A model generated the notes under the pieces. It was not told where the DNA came from. It was given only the letters and a program-made list of their open reading frames with translations, and did no database searches. From assembly GCF_012933365.1 (NCBI RefSeq), contig NZ_JABBVZ010000005.1, positions 1 to 64,000 on the forward strand: a DNA stretch of 64,000 bases, read 5' to 3'. This DNA comes from Sulfobacillus harzensis. GTDB taxonomy: Bacteria; Bacillota; Sulfobacillia; Sulfobacillales; Sulfobacillaceae. The position numbers were made by a program, and so were the translations under genes. Below are positions 7,321-15,764 of the stretch, piece by piece (within the stretch, counting starts at the first letter, position 1; every line of letters begins with the position of its first letter).

Positions 7321-8447
7321 CACGAGAGGTCGTCCGTCCGGTGCCGGCGGACAACCCGAACCGACAGCAGCCAGACTATCGGCACGGCTACCAGGGTCCA
7401 TAACAGCGTTGCGGGCGTGACCCAATGAAAGAGCACGGCACGCAAGTCCACGACCGACGGCATCACAATCGTGATGCCCAAAAAGAGACCGGCCAACAGT
7501 GCCGCAATGCCCCATCGAAGCCAATTCTTGGGTGCACGAAACTCACTGGTAATATTCCAAGTAAAGCAAAACAGGTGAACGGCCAAGTAAAGCACGATGC
7601 TGGACGTCCATATCATAATCACAAACGCGCCGATGCCCTTGAAAAAGAAGGTGCGCACCGATACCAGCGAAAAGGTATAGACTAAGGGCCAATACAAATG
7701 GCTCACGCCATCCGGGCCCAACGTCGACATACCCATGACATAGAACAACAGCAGCACGGCCCCCTGGCCAAGAATGGCCGCGATGGCGACCAGATAGGCG
7801 TCTCGGGGGCGTTTCCATCGGACATGGGGCGTCAGGGTCACGACAACACTCCCATTCGCGTAGAGAAACCAGGTACTGGCGACACCGACCAGCCAGGGTG
7901 CAATGTAAAAATGGGAAGACGGCAAGAGCGCGGACAAGAAGGAGACGTGAGGGAGGCTTAATGCCGTAATCAACACCAGCAACAACAAGATAATGGGGAA
8001 CCAAAACTGCACCGACCGGGCCAGCGCCGACAGCGTACGAATGGCCAGCCACCAGGCGATCGCGATGATAAGAATCTCGATGGCGAGAATGGGCGTTAAC
8101 GGATAGAAGAAGTTCTGCATCATGTGGCCGTAAAGGGCGAGAATAACTCCGTCGGTAAGCACGCAGGAGAGAGCGGTGATGGGAAAGACGAATCCCACGC
8201 CAAGCAGGGGCACCGCTTTCTTCAACACACCAAAAAAGGTGGTCTCCCGGACATTAAGGGCCGTGGCCACCTCCAGGGCGGTAATGCCTGCCGCAATGGC
8301 CGTGGTCGTCAACAAGGCATAGATGCCATTGGTCCGCATGTGCAGCACCAGATATTGCGGCCAGAGGTAAATCCCGCCCGCCACCACCGAGATGGCCACC
8401 AGCCATAGATACTGTCCCGGCGAAATGGGCTCCGCCACGCCGTTCAC
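7320..8447 (-). CDS. Spore germination protein, GerAB/GerKB family
   Basis: A 375-residue polytopic membrane protein of the APC-like spore germination permease family (B subunit), which forms the ligand-binding part of a germinant receptor in the spore inner membrane. About ten hydrophobic segments are visible. It begins SPGQYLWLVAISVVAGGIYLWPQYLV, matching the conserved first helix pair of GerAB proteins. The start is GTG (8447..8445), overlapping the stop of gerC (GTGA). Order in this operon is A-C-B. The germinant is not predictable from sequence. Confidence 0.87.
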   Translation of the reverse strand: MNGVAEPISPGQYLWLVAISVVAGGIYLWPQYLVLHMRTNGIYALLTTTAIAAGITALEVATALNVRETTFFGVLKKAVPLLGVGFVFPITALSCVLTDGVILALYGHMMQNFFYPLTPILAIEILIIAIAWWLAIRTLSALARSVQFWFPIILLLLVLITALSLPHVSFLSALLPSSHFYIAPWLVGVASTWFLYANGSVVVTLTPHVRWKRPRDAYLVAIAAILGQGAVLLLFYVMGMSTLGPDGVSHLYWPLVYTFSLVSVRTFFFKGIGAFVIMIWTSSIVLYLAVHLFCFTWNITSEFRAPKNWLRWGIAALLAGLFLGITIVMPSVVDLRAVLFHWVTPATLLWTLVAVPIVWLLSVRVVRRHRTDDLS

Positions 8448-9538
8448 GAACTCACCCCAACCGTTGGAATGTGCATGGTAACCGTAACATGCGCGTTAAT
8501 GGGCCATATCATTCCACCGTGCTTGGAGAATTCAAGACTGGATCCCGGATGCCGAAAGAGATAGTCTCTTCCCCACCCGAACGGATCCGTATGCGTCCGG
8601 TCCGCAAATTGCACGGTATCGAGGCAGGAAGCCACGAGTTGACGTGCTGCCTTCGACTCGACGACCCGAATATCTTTAGGCGTCACGGCCGTGGAAGGCG
8701 GCCACTGTGTCAAGTCCCCGTTGGCGTGAATGGTGACGAAGGCTTGGAGCATTCCGCGCCTAAGCGTCAATTTGACGCGCGCATGACTGGTGATGTTGTT
8801 GACGGTGACCTGACCCTCAGGCGTGCTATACGACAAGCTTTCCTTGATCACGTGATTGGTCAGATAGGCCCACCCCACGGTCAGACGGTGGCTTAAGAGT
8901 CGCGGCTGGCCGTTGACCGGATATACCAAAAGCTCTGAAATCCTGGTGGTCTTCGACTCATAGGGAATCACCGGCGATACCCCCGGCGTCCGCAACTTGT
9001 CCCAGACTTTCCAAGCAGGCTGGGCCAATTCCACCGGCTGGCACGCCCGGCAATCGAAGTACTTGGTCAAGTACACCGTCGGCACGGGATCTTGGACTGT
9101 GACGGGGAGCCCTGTGTTCAGTGCGGCAGAGCGCGCAAGGATATACACTGTCTTCGGCAAGATGCCCTCCCGGTTGTAGGCATTAATCACCTCGCTCAGA
9201 GTGTCGGCTGGCAAGCGGCGCGAAATCACCACATCCTCCAGCTGACCCATATAGAGGTCACGAGCTAACTGGATCTGCACCTTCTGGTATGCCCTCCCCA
9301 GCGACGCGGCGGTCGCGCTGGCTTCATAAAATTGCTGGCCCGCGGAGAGGTTGTTGAGACTATTGATCGTCACAGCCGGATTGGGAAAGTAAAACGTCCA
9401 CTTTAGCCGCTGATTCGGCGCCGGCTGAACGGATAACACCAACGCCGACGCCCGATTGGCCATGGAGAGTTCATCCCAGCAGCCGCTGAGGAGAACCATA
9501 AGCACGCCCAGCAAGGCCCCCGCAATCATTTTTTTCAC
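8444..9538 (-). CDS. Spore germination lipoprotein, GerAC/GerKC family
   Basis: A 364-residue lipoprotein (C subunit of a germinant receptor). The signal peptide MIAGALLGVLMVLLSGCWDE has a clear lipobox LSGC, and the CWDE after it is the hallmark of GerAC proteins. Domains follow the family pattern, with YEASATAASLGRAYQKVQIQLARDLYMGQ near residue 70 to 100. A pair of cysteines, FDCRACQP, is conserved with the second C subunit in this window (FSCALCTQ). Start chosen: GTG at 9538..9536, overlapping the gerA stop as GTGA; the longer open frame lies inside gerA. It is anchored at the outer face of the spore inner membrane. Confidence 0.88.
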   Translation of the reverse strand: MKKMIAGALLGVLMVLLSGCWDELSMANRASALVLSVQPAPNQRLKWTFYFPNPAVTINSLNNLSAGQQFYEASATAASLGRAYQKVQIQLARDLYMGQLEDVVISRRLPADTLSEVINAYNREGILPKTVYILARSAALNTGLPVTVQDPVPTVYLTKYFDCRACQPVELAQPAWKVWDKLRTPGVSPVIPYESKTTRISELLVYPVNGQPRLLSHRLTVGWAYLTNHVIKESLSYSTPEGQVTVNNITSHARVKLTLRRGMLQAFVTIHANGDLTQWPPSTAVTPKDIRVVESKAARQLVASCLDTVQFADRTHTDPFGWGRDYLFRHPGSSLEFSKHGGMIWPINAHVTVTMHIPTVGVSS

Positions 9539-11163
9539 GGCCGCGACCCCATTTTCCCTTTTTGAAGACGGGGATGGGTACTGACCGTCTCGTGCTGCCG
9601 CCACCACCGCCGTGGTGAGCGCGGGCCCGTCCATCGACGATCCATGGTTGTCCAGGGCATACGGATGACTCCATCCTTCCAGTCGGCCACTCTGAACGGC
9701 GCCCACGGCTCTAAATACGGCGTCCCAAAGGACTTCATATCCACCAGCACCCCGATAACCCCGATGGTGACCAACGCAATGCCCAAAATCCCGAAATAGA
9801 GAGCGGCCACCAACATTAGGAACCCAATGGCGCGCCAGGTTCCCGTCAGCTCATACACGGGCGTCGAGAACAGGCTCAAGGCGGTCAGTGTCATGATGAC
9901 AATAATCTGTGTGTCTACCAATCCGGCCTTGACAACCGCGGTGCCCACCACGATGGCCCCCACTGTGCCAATGGTGGTGCTTAACACCTTGGGAAGCCGT
10001 AAGGCGGCCTCGCGCAAGGTCTCAATGACTAAAATCATCAACACCACTTGTACAGACGGCGGAAACGGCAGTCCAACGTTGCTGCCTTGAAAAATGATGA
10101 ACAAGGAGGTGGGCAGAATGGAGGGGTTCACTTGCGCCAACGCAACAAATATTGCAGGCAAATAGATCCCTAACAGCCACCCCATGAAGCGGATAATCCG
10201 CACGAAGCTGGTATCCACCCAACTGCTGGAATAATCCATTACGGTGCGATAGAACTCGATAAGCGGGGCTGGCGCGATCAACACAAACGGATCTCCGTCC
10301 ATCAGGATGACAACCGCCCCCTCAAGCAGCCGCCACACGGCCATGTCCACCCGCTCGGTCTCCCGGATGGTCGGGAAAATCGATCGGGGATGGTCGCGAA
10401 TCAGTCCCCCAATTTGCGTAATCGTCACAACGCCGTCCACATCTATTGCCTTAAGACGCTCCTCGACGGTGGTCACCAAGGCGGGATTGGCGATGCCCTC
10501 TAGATAAGCCACCGACAGTTTGGTGCGCTGCACAACCCCGATCGTGTAGTCTTGGAAACGCAGGGCCGGTGAGCGCAACCGGTGGCGAATCTGGGTTTTC
10601 TGGGTCACCAACACCTCGGTAAAGGCTTCCTCGGACCCCCGGACCGCCATCTCGGTTTGCGGCCGTCCAATGCTGCGCTGAGGGTATTTGACCGTATCCA
10701 CAACCCAGACGAAGGGCACCCGCGGGGCAAAAATGAGGGTATTGCCTTCGACCAGCTTTTGCAGGATGTCGGTCCAAGTTGTCGCCTGGGTGACATCGAC
10801 CGGCGTTACCGCTGTCTCGTTCCATAAGTCCGGCCGCGTCGTCGTCTTCAATAGGTGTTCGATAATGTCCTGATCAACCATTTGGGTTTCGGAGATGCCG
10901 TCGAGACACACCACCAGCACCTGTTCGCCGGGCAAGGAGGGAACCTGGAGATAGCGCATCAAGACATCCGAGTTTTGGCCAACGCCGGCTTTAAGGCGCT
11001 GATAGGCGGCGGGAACGTCGGGCACATACTGATCGACCGACGCCATGGGATCCAGCGCCAAGACTTCCGTCCAACTGTTGAGCTCCTGATGCAGGCGTCG
11101 AATGTCGCTCATCAGATCTTCTAATTCCCCGTACGGGACGTTTTTGCCGAGCTCGCTCTCCAT
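9535..11163 (-). CDS. Spore germination protein, GerAA/GerKA family
   Basis: A 542-residue A subunit of a germinant receptor. The N-terminal soluble part (about 300 residues) includes VPSLPGEQVLVVCLDGISETQMVDQDIIE and VKYPQRSIGRPQTEMAVRGS. The latter contains the family's near-invariant EMAVRGSEEAF stretch. Four to six membrane segments follow, with GSNVGLPFPPSVQVVLMILVIETLREAALRLP, the most conserved block of the family. The start at 11163 (MESELG) has gggagat 9 nt upstream; an extra 10 codons lack a ribosome site. It heads a five-gene minus-strand operon. The upstream 258 bp hold a small inverted repeat, cgtat-N4-atacg (11239-11252), but no clear forespore promoter. Confidence 0.9.
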   Translation of the reverse strand: MESELGKNVPYGELEDLMSDIRRLHQELNSWTEVLALDPMASVDQYVPDVPAAYQRLKAGVGQNSDVLMRYLQVPSLPGEQVLVVCLDGISETQMVDQDIIEHLLKTTTRPDLWNETAVTPVDVTQATTWTDILQKLVEGNTLIFAPRVPFVWVVDTVKYPQRSIGRPQTEMAVRGSEEAFTEVLVTQKTQIRHRLRSPALRFQDYTIGVVQRTKLSVAYLEGIANPALVTTVEERLKAIDVDGVVTITQIGGLIRDHPRSIFPTIRETERVDMAVWRLLEGAVVILMDGDPFVLIAPAPLIEFYRTVMDYSSSWVDTSFVRIIRFMGWLLGIYLPAIFVALAQVNPSILPTSLFIIFQGSNVGLPFPPSVQVVLMILVIETLREAALRLPKVLSTTIGTVGAIVVGTAVVKAGLVDTQIIVIMTLTALSLFSTPVYELTGTWRAIGFLMLVAALYFGILGIALVTIGVIGVLVDMKSFGTPYLEPWAPFRVADWKDGVIRMPWTTMDRRWTGPRSPRRWWRQHETVSTHPRLQKGKMGSRP

Positions 11164-11394
11164 AACCTGAGCATCTCCCACCCGACCCACCATTATCCAG
11201 GCTAAGGAGACGGGCTAGGCGTGACGATCATATGAACCCGTATAAGAATACGCGAGCTTACCCAATGCGAATCCATGGCATGGAGGATAATTCATTTCCC
11301 TTCTGGGGACAGGATGCGAATACTAGCCATCATCCCGGTCAATTACATGGCCGTTTCGTTATACTAAGAAGGTAAGACGAAGGGAGAGGAGAGC

Positions 11395-12765
11395 ATCAAG
11401 GGACAATATCGTTGGACAGTTTTGCAATCGAATATGCGGCGCATGATCCGCGAACCCTGGTTGATGGGGCGCCAATTGATGCTCTGGGTGGTCCTGGGGG
11501 GACTGACTGGAACCTTGGTGGGCGTGGTCGTCACCTACTTTTTGAAGCTATTATTCTGGTCGATCGCCCAGACAGGCCACGTGGCCACCATTGGCATCAT
11601 GGTGGCACTGCCGTTGGGCGGCTTAGTGACCGGCATGCTGATTCACTACGGTGCCCCTGATGCCGCTGGACACGGCACCGAGGCGGTGATTCGCGCCGTG
11701 CACCGGCAATCCGGGAAAATCAATTGGAAGGTGGCGCCCATCAAAGCGATTGCCACCATTACCACCATTGCCCCGGGCGGTTCGGCTGGTAAGGAAGGGC
11801 CATCGGCGCAAATAGGCGCTGCCGTCGCCTCAGCGCTGGCGGATTTGTTCCGCTTCTCGCCAGCCCAGCGGCAACGCATCGTCATCTGCGGCATTGGCGC
11901 CGGATTCGCCTCCGTGTTTGGAACCCCGGTGGCTGGCGCCATTCTTGGCATCGAAGTGCTGGCTATCGGCGACCTCTGGTACGACATGTTGCTGCCATCG
12001 TTCGCGGCCGCGACCATGGCTTACCTGACATCGCGGTGGCTGGGACTGACTTGGAATTACCCGGCTCCGCACCTGGTCCCCCAGGTCGGGTTAAGTTTTT
12101 TGGGCCGTGCTGTCGTGATCGGCATCGCCGCCGGTCTTGCCGCTTATCTTCTGGTCTTATGGATGGACGGACTGCACCATTTCATGGGCCGACTGAAAGA
12201 CAGGCGCCATTGGTGGCCCCCGCTCTTCCCCACCATTGCCGGCGCGGCCCTAGCGCTGTTGGTGCTGGTTGTGGGACGGGAATACAGCGGCCTCTCGCTC
12301 CCACTCCTGACCCGGGCGCTGGGGGGAGGTTCTGTGGCCGGCCTGGCATTTTTGTGGAAGATTCTTTTCGTGGGCATAACCCTTGGCTTTGGCATGAGCG
12401 GCGGCATCATCACGCCCTTATTCGTGATTGGTGCGACGCTCGGCTCTATGCTGGCTGGACCACTCGGCCTGCCGCCATCGGTTGGAGCCGACATCGGGCT
12501 GGTCGGGGTAACCGCTGCCGGGGCCAATGCGCCGATCGCGGGAATTTTGATGGGACTGGAACTGTTTGGAGCTCAGCTGGCTCCGGAGTTTTTGGCCGCT
12601 GCGGTACCGGCCTTTATTCTCATTGGCAACCACAGTGTCTACCCCAGTCAGCGAGTGCGCCTGCAAAAGTCCCCGTGGGTTCCCATTAAAACGGGGGTGG
12701 CCCTGGAGGATTCCGACATGTCGGCAGAGGACAGCAGCCTAGAGCGAAAACGCAAAGAAGGTTAA
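11395..12765 (+). CDS. ClC-type voltage-gated chloride channel/transporter
   Basis: A polytopic ClC family protein for Cl-/H+ exchange or chloride conduction. Motifs: PGGSAGKEGPSAQIG (the GKEGP selectivity segment with the gating Glu), GAGFASVFGTPVAGAILGIEV and GMSGGIITPLFVIGATLG (third selectivity motif). Length is about 450 residues and there is no CBS domain. The start is uncertain: the only good ribosome site (agggagagga, 11381-11390) precedes an ATC at 11395, in frame with the protein. The first classical in-frame starts are TTG 11422 and ATG 11434, both far from it. I list the ATC start as best supported by spacing; ATG 11434 is the conservative choice. Confidence 0.85.
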   Translation: MKGQYRWTVLQSNMRRMIREPWLMGRQLMLWVVLGGLTGTLVGVVVTYFLKLLFWSIAQTGHVATIGIMVALPLGGLVTGMLIHYGAPDAAGHGTEAVIRAVHRQSGKINWKVAPIKAIATITTIAPGGSAGKEGPSAQIGAAVASALADLFRFSPAQRQRIVICGIGAGFASVFGTPVAGAILGIEVLAIGDLWYDMLLPSFAAATMAYLTSRWLGLTWNYPAPHLVPQVGLSFLGRAVVIGIAAGLAAYLLVLWMDGLHHFMGRLKDRRHWWPPLFPTIAGAALALLVLVVGREYSGLSLPLLTRALGGGSVAGLAFLWKILFVGITLGFGMSGGIITPLFVIGATLGSMLAGPLGLPPSVGADIGLVGVTAAGANAPIAGILMGLELFGAQLAPEFLAAAVPAFILIGNHSVYPSQRVRLQKSPWVPIKTGVALEDSDMSAEDSSLERKRKEG

Positions 12766-12826
12766 CTAAGTCTGGCATACTTGCCGACCGATACGGCCAC
12801 GTTAATCCCTTGTAGGAGGGATGTGG

Positions 12827-13852
12827 GTGGCACATTCGGTCGGTTTTTATTACTCGGTCCTCATCTGGGCGGCGATTCTCTATGGCGCCGGCGTTGCGTT
12901 TAAGTTCGGCAGCCTTTTTCTCTATGAGGCATTTATGCCTTGGGTAACCGATGAGCCGGTCAAGAAAAAGCCCAAGCCCCATCCTCCTCGCCCAGCCGTT
13001 CTTTTGTGGTGGTGGCTGGGTGCCTACCTCATCCTCTCGGGGCTGGCCCAAATTCCCCCTGTGGTGGCGTTAATGCCCACCCATCTTATGCATAATTTAC
13101 CCCTGGTATTGGCCCAACGAAGCCTGGGTCGTGCGATGGTCAACACCTGGCTCAGGGGCTTCGGCATCCACCCGATTATGTACAACATCCTAGTTTTTAT
13201 GATTGAGGCGGTGCTGGGGCTGTTTTTGCTCACCGAACGCGGCACGCCACTCGGACGGGTAACGGCTGCCATATCGGTGGCATGGGGTCTCTTCATCGCC
13301 ATTTTTCCGGAAGGCATCGGATTTCTTTTCTCCTGCCGAAACTCTTGGTGGAGCGGGGCTCCGGGACCCGGGTTTTTGCTGGCGGGCTTGTCGCTTCTCT
13401 TGGTTCTGCCGGATCGGGGATGGGAAGCCCGATACGGCCGCATCCTGCAAGGCGCCTGGATTGCCCTCTGGGCTATTGGGACACTCGTGCAACTCACCTT
13501 TTTCTCCTCCCAGCGGCTGGCTTGCCTATTTCCTACCGGCCCTCACCTTGCCGAACCGTCATTTTTGTGGAGCACGATTCGGGCCTTGCACCAAGCGGCC
13601 GCACGGGATCCATTGGTCCTCAATCTGGTGCTCACGGTTTTAACCGCCCTTATCGGTATTTTGGGCCTCCGTCCCCGCTCCACCCTGTCCTTGGTGGCAG
13701 CCCTGGTTCTCTTACTCGCCCTCTGGTGGCTAGGGCAGAATATCGGCCTCAACGCCGGATTCGCCCTTATGTTGAATAGCGCCCCGCTCTGGGCGGCCGG
13801 GTTTGCAGCCCTCCAGGCATCCATTCATGGACGCGCGGGAACCGCGTCCTGA
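12827..13852 (+). CDS. Polytopic membrane protein of unknown function
   Basis: I do not recognise a named family. The 341-residue product has about eight hydrophobic helices, with a charged Lys/Pro-rich cytoplasmic linker near residue 45 to 60 (VKKKPKPHPPRP). The loop sequence IFPEGIGFLFSCRNSWWSGAPG between helices resembles the EGxGG...GAPG signature seen in some actinobacterial membrane proteins related to DoxX-like families; that link is tentative. Start: GTG at 12827 lies 7 nt after aggagg, whereas the ATG at 12821 is only 1 to 2 nt from it. The 3' end overlaps the convergent spoIIP gene by 28 nt. Confidence 0.7.
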   Translation: MAHSVGFYYSVLIWAAILYGAGVAFKFGSLFLYEAFMPWVTDEPVKKKPKPHPPRPAVLLWWWLGAYLILSGLAQIPPVVALMPTHLMHNLPLVLAQRSLGRAMVNTWLRGFGIHPIMYNILVFMIEAVLGLFLLTERGTPLGRVTAAISVAWGLFIAIFPEGIGFLFSCRNSWWSGAPGPGFLLAGLSLLLVLPDRGWEARYGRILQGAWIALWAIGTLVQLTFFSSQRLACLFPTGPHLAEPSFLWSTIRALHQAAARDPLVLNLVLTVLTALIGILGLRPRSTLSLVAALVLLLALWWLGQNIGLNAGFALMLNSAPLWAAGFAALQASIHGRAGTAS

Positions 13853-15036
13853 TGAAACAGTTCATGAATGGCTTCGGCCAAGTCGTGGACGGCATAGCGT
13901 TCTTCCGCCAGGGTATTGTTGGGCCCCCCCACTTCAATCATCAAGTCGGCCGGCATCAACTGCTGATTGTATCGATACGGCACCATGTCGATGCCGTTTC
14001 CCTCCAAAATCCCTGGCGCCAGTCCCTTAAGCGCACGGGCCAATTTCAGTGCCACTTGCAAATTTTCGTGCCAATAGGGGTTGGGCAAAAGCTTATTGGT
14101 ACCCACCACCAATAAAATTTTGGCCACCTTATGACCGTGAATGTTCGCCGGACCCACATTGTCAGGCGCGCGATGCAGATCGATGAGCATGCGGACGGTG
14201 GGGTACCACTTGAGGAGTGTTTTCGCCGTGTAATACGACTTATTATAGCTGGCCAGCACCCCTTCTGACATGTTGTCCACCCGCGACTGCACCACCGAGA
14301 GCCCCTCCCGGTGAAGATCTTCCGAGAGCCACCATCCGACCTGCACGATGGTCTTAGACCAGTCGGTGGAGTAGGCCGTGCTTGACCCCGCCGCCACATA
14401 GGGCCAAAAGGATTCATGGCTGTGAGTTTGGTAAAGGCCAACCTGCGGGTCCTTGCCCAATTCCGCCCAAACCCGTCCACCGGCTCCGGGCAACGACTTG
14501 TCCACCGCATCCTGCTCTTTGGGGCGCGGCGCCTTGGATGGATTCGCCGTGGCGACGCGATGGGTGGGAGGCGTGACATGGGGCAAGGCCGCCAGTTGGG
14601 GAATTTCCATGGCCAGCAGTCCCTTGAGACTGGTGATATGCACGCCTGATACTTCCGTCAATCCTGTCGTCAGCAAGTCCCGTACATGCATGGCAAAATT
14701 GCTAGGATTCAACGTCAGCCCAATTAAGGGGATGCCGTCGTTAATCCAAGCCTTGAGTGTGCTCTCGGGCGCCTTCAGGCCGGCAATGCCGCGATCCATC
14801 CAAGATGGCCTGTCCGACACGGGCCGGCTGCTCACCGGGAGCGTGCCGGGATTGGCCGGCACCCGCCAGAGCACCAGCCCCGCCGCTAGCAATGCCACGC
14901 CATACAGCGTGGCGCTTGTCCACGGCATGCGCCGGACACGCCGCGGTCGCTTCCCACGCCAGTATTGCTCTTTTTTGATACGGCGAAGCCAAATCACCGC
15001 CGGATGACGCCAACGTGCCACGTTGAATCCCCCCAT
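13825..15036 (-). CDS. spoIIP: Stage II sporulation protein P (SpoIIP)
   Basis: A 403-residue peptidoglycan amidase/endopeptidase that, with SpoIID and SpoIIM, drives engulfment of the forespore. One N-terminal membrane segment (ATLYGVALLAAGLVLWRV) is followed by a linker and the catalytic domain from about residue 200. That domain begins VGLYQTHSHESFWP and continues with LKWYPTVRMLIDLHRAP and PADLMIEVGGPNNT, matching the SpoIIP metal-binding His/Glu pattern. Start: ATG 15036..15034, though GTG 15021..15019 sits 7 nt after a gggggg run and may be the real start. The RBS lies in a perfect inverted repeat (see 15027-15064). Confidence 0.9.
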   Translation of the reverse strand: MGGFNVARWRHPAVIWLRRIKKEQYWRGKRPRRVRRMPWTSATLYGVALLAAGLVLWRVPANPGTLPVSSRPVSDRPSWMDRGIAGLKAPESTLKAWINDGIPLIGLTLNPSNFAMHVRDLLTTGLTEVSGVHITSLKGLLAMEIPQLAALPHVTPPTHRVATANPSKAPRPKEQDAVDKSLPGAGGRVWAELGKDPQVGLYQTHSHESFWPYVAAGSSTAYSTDWSKTIVQVGWWLSEDLHREGLSVVQSRVDNMSEGVLASYNKSYYTAKTLLKWYPTVRMLIDLHRAPDNVGPANIHGHKVAKILLVVGTNKLLPNPYWHENLQVALKLARALKGLAPGILEGNGIDMVPYRYNQQLMPADLMIEVGGPNNTLAEERYAVHDLAEAIHELFHQDAVPARP

Positions 15037-15064
15037 CAATACCTATGGTAAAAAATGGGGGGAT
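15027..15064 (-). promoter_or_regulatory. Perfect 10-bp inverted repeat over the spoIIP translation start
   Basis: On the spoIIP strand atccccccat, an 18-nt loop and atggggggat form a perfect 10-bp stem. The right arm contains both the ATG candidate and the gggggg run that would serve as ribosome site for the GTG start at 15021. An mRNA starting upstream would bury the ribosome site in this hairpin. It is not a classical terminator, because no U run follows. Confidence 0.5.
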
Positions 15065-15068
15065 AGAC

Positions 15069-15395
15069 CTACCCGTAGACAGCTGGAAAGAATCGGCCGA
15101 TAGCCCAAAGCACCGTCCCCGCCGTTAAGGCCGCGAGCGCACTCATACGGGCTCCGGGAATGAGCCAGGAGATGGCGTAGAGAACCACCACAGCAGAAAG
15201 CCATCCCACCACGCCCCCAAACTTGGCACTAAACGTCTTCCCCATGACCCGGCTCATCATCCAGTCGGCTAAAGACAGTATCACCGCCAGCATCAGCACA
15301 TCGACAAAGCCCCAGCGCAGCCCGGGCCACAAAACGGCCATGAGCCCGAGAATAACAATGACCCCCAAAAAGCGGCTTAGGGTGACAAGCGTCAT
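15069..15395 (-). CDS. Small membrane protein, DUF2512-like (YndM)
   Basis: A 108-residue protein with about four hydrophobic helices and few charges. The layout (helix pair, short basic loop MSRVMGKTFSAKFGG, helix pair) resembles the DUF2512/YndM family of spore-formers. The assignment is by overall pattern only. Start ATG at 15395 has only a weak site (aaagag). It lies just upstream of spoIIP on the same strand and diverges from rpsT, whose promoter starts 6 bp away. Confidence 0.6.
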   Translation of the reverse strand: MTLVTLSRFLGVIVILGLMAVLWPGLRWGFVDVLMLAVILSLADWMMSRVMGKTFSAKFGGVVGWLSAVVVLYAISWLIPGARMSALAALTAGTVLWAIGRFFPAVYG

Positions 15396-15400
15396 CGCTC

Positions 15401-15429
15401 TTTACCACCGTTCTTGGCCATGGTATAAT
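15401..15429 (+). promoter_or_regulatory. rpsT promoter (sigma-A, extended -10)
   Basis: tttacc (15401-15406), 17-nt spacer and a perfect tataat (15424-15429) preceded by TGG, an extended -10. Transcription would begin near 15436, with the S20 ribosome site aggaggt about 5 nt downstream, so the leader is very short. Confidence 0.75.
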
Positions 15430-15450
15430 TCACCGTCAGGAGGTATCGGC

Positions 15451-15726
15451 GTGGCCAATATTAAGTCTGCCAAGAAACGAATCCGTCAAACCCAGGTTCG
15501 TACACTTCGCAACAAGATTCGAAAGACCATGGTGCGTACGGCCGTCCGGCGCTTCGAGGATGCGCTCAATCGGGGCGATCTGACGGCGGCGGAAACAGCG
15601 CTTACATTTTGCTACGGACGTTTGGACCGTGCGGCGCAAAAAGGTGCCATTCACCGCAACAATGCCAGTCGGCACAAGTCGCGTCTGGCACAGCGGCTGC
15701 AGAAGGCCAAACAATCTGCGAGCTAA
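15451..15726 (+). CDS. rpsT: 30S ribosomal protein S20
   Basis: A 91-residue basic helical protein of the small ribosomal subunit. The start VANIKSAKKRIRQTQ and the C-terminal GAIHRNNASRHKSRLAQRL are diagnostic of S20. The start is GTG 15451, 9 nt after caggaggt; longer open frames upstream have no ribosome site. It is monocistronic between its own promoter and a terminator, convergent with holA, an arrangement common in Bacillota. Confidence 0.96.
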   Translation: MANIKSAKKRIRQTQVRTLRNKIRKTMVRTAVRRFEDALNRGDLTAAETALTFCYGRLDRAAQKGAIHRNNASRHKSRLAQRLQKAKQSAS

Positions 15727-15735
15727 CCTTTTTCG

Positions 15736-15764
15736 CCCCCCGCGGTATCCGGGGGGAATTTTTT
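15736..15764 (+). terminator. rpsT terminator
   Basis: Hairpin ccccccg/cgggggg (15736-15742 with 15750-15756) followed by aatttttt. It abuts the holA stop on the other strand. Confidence 0.8.
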
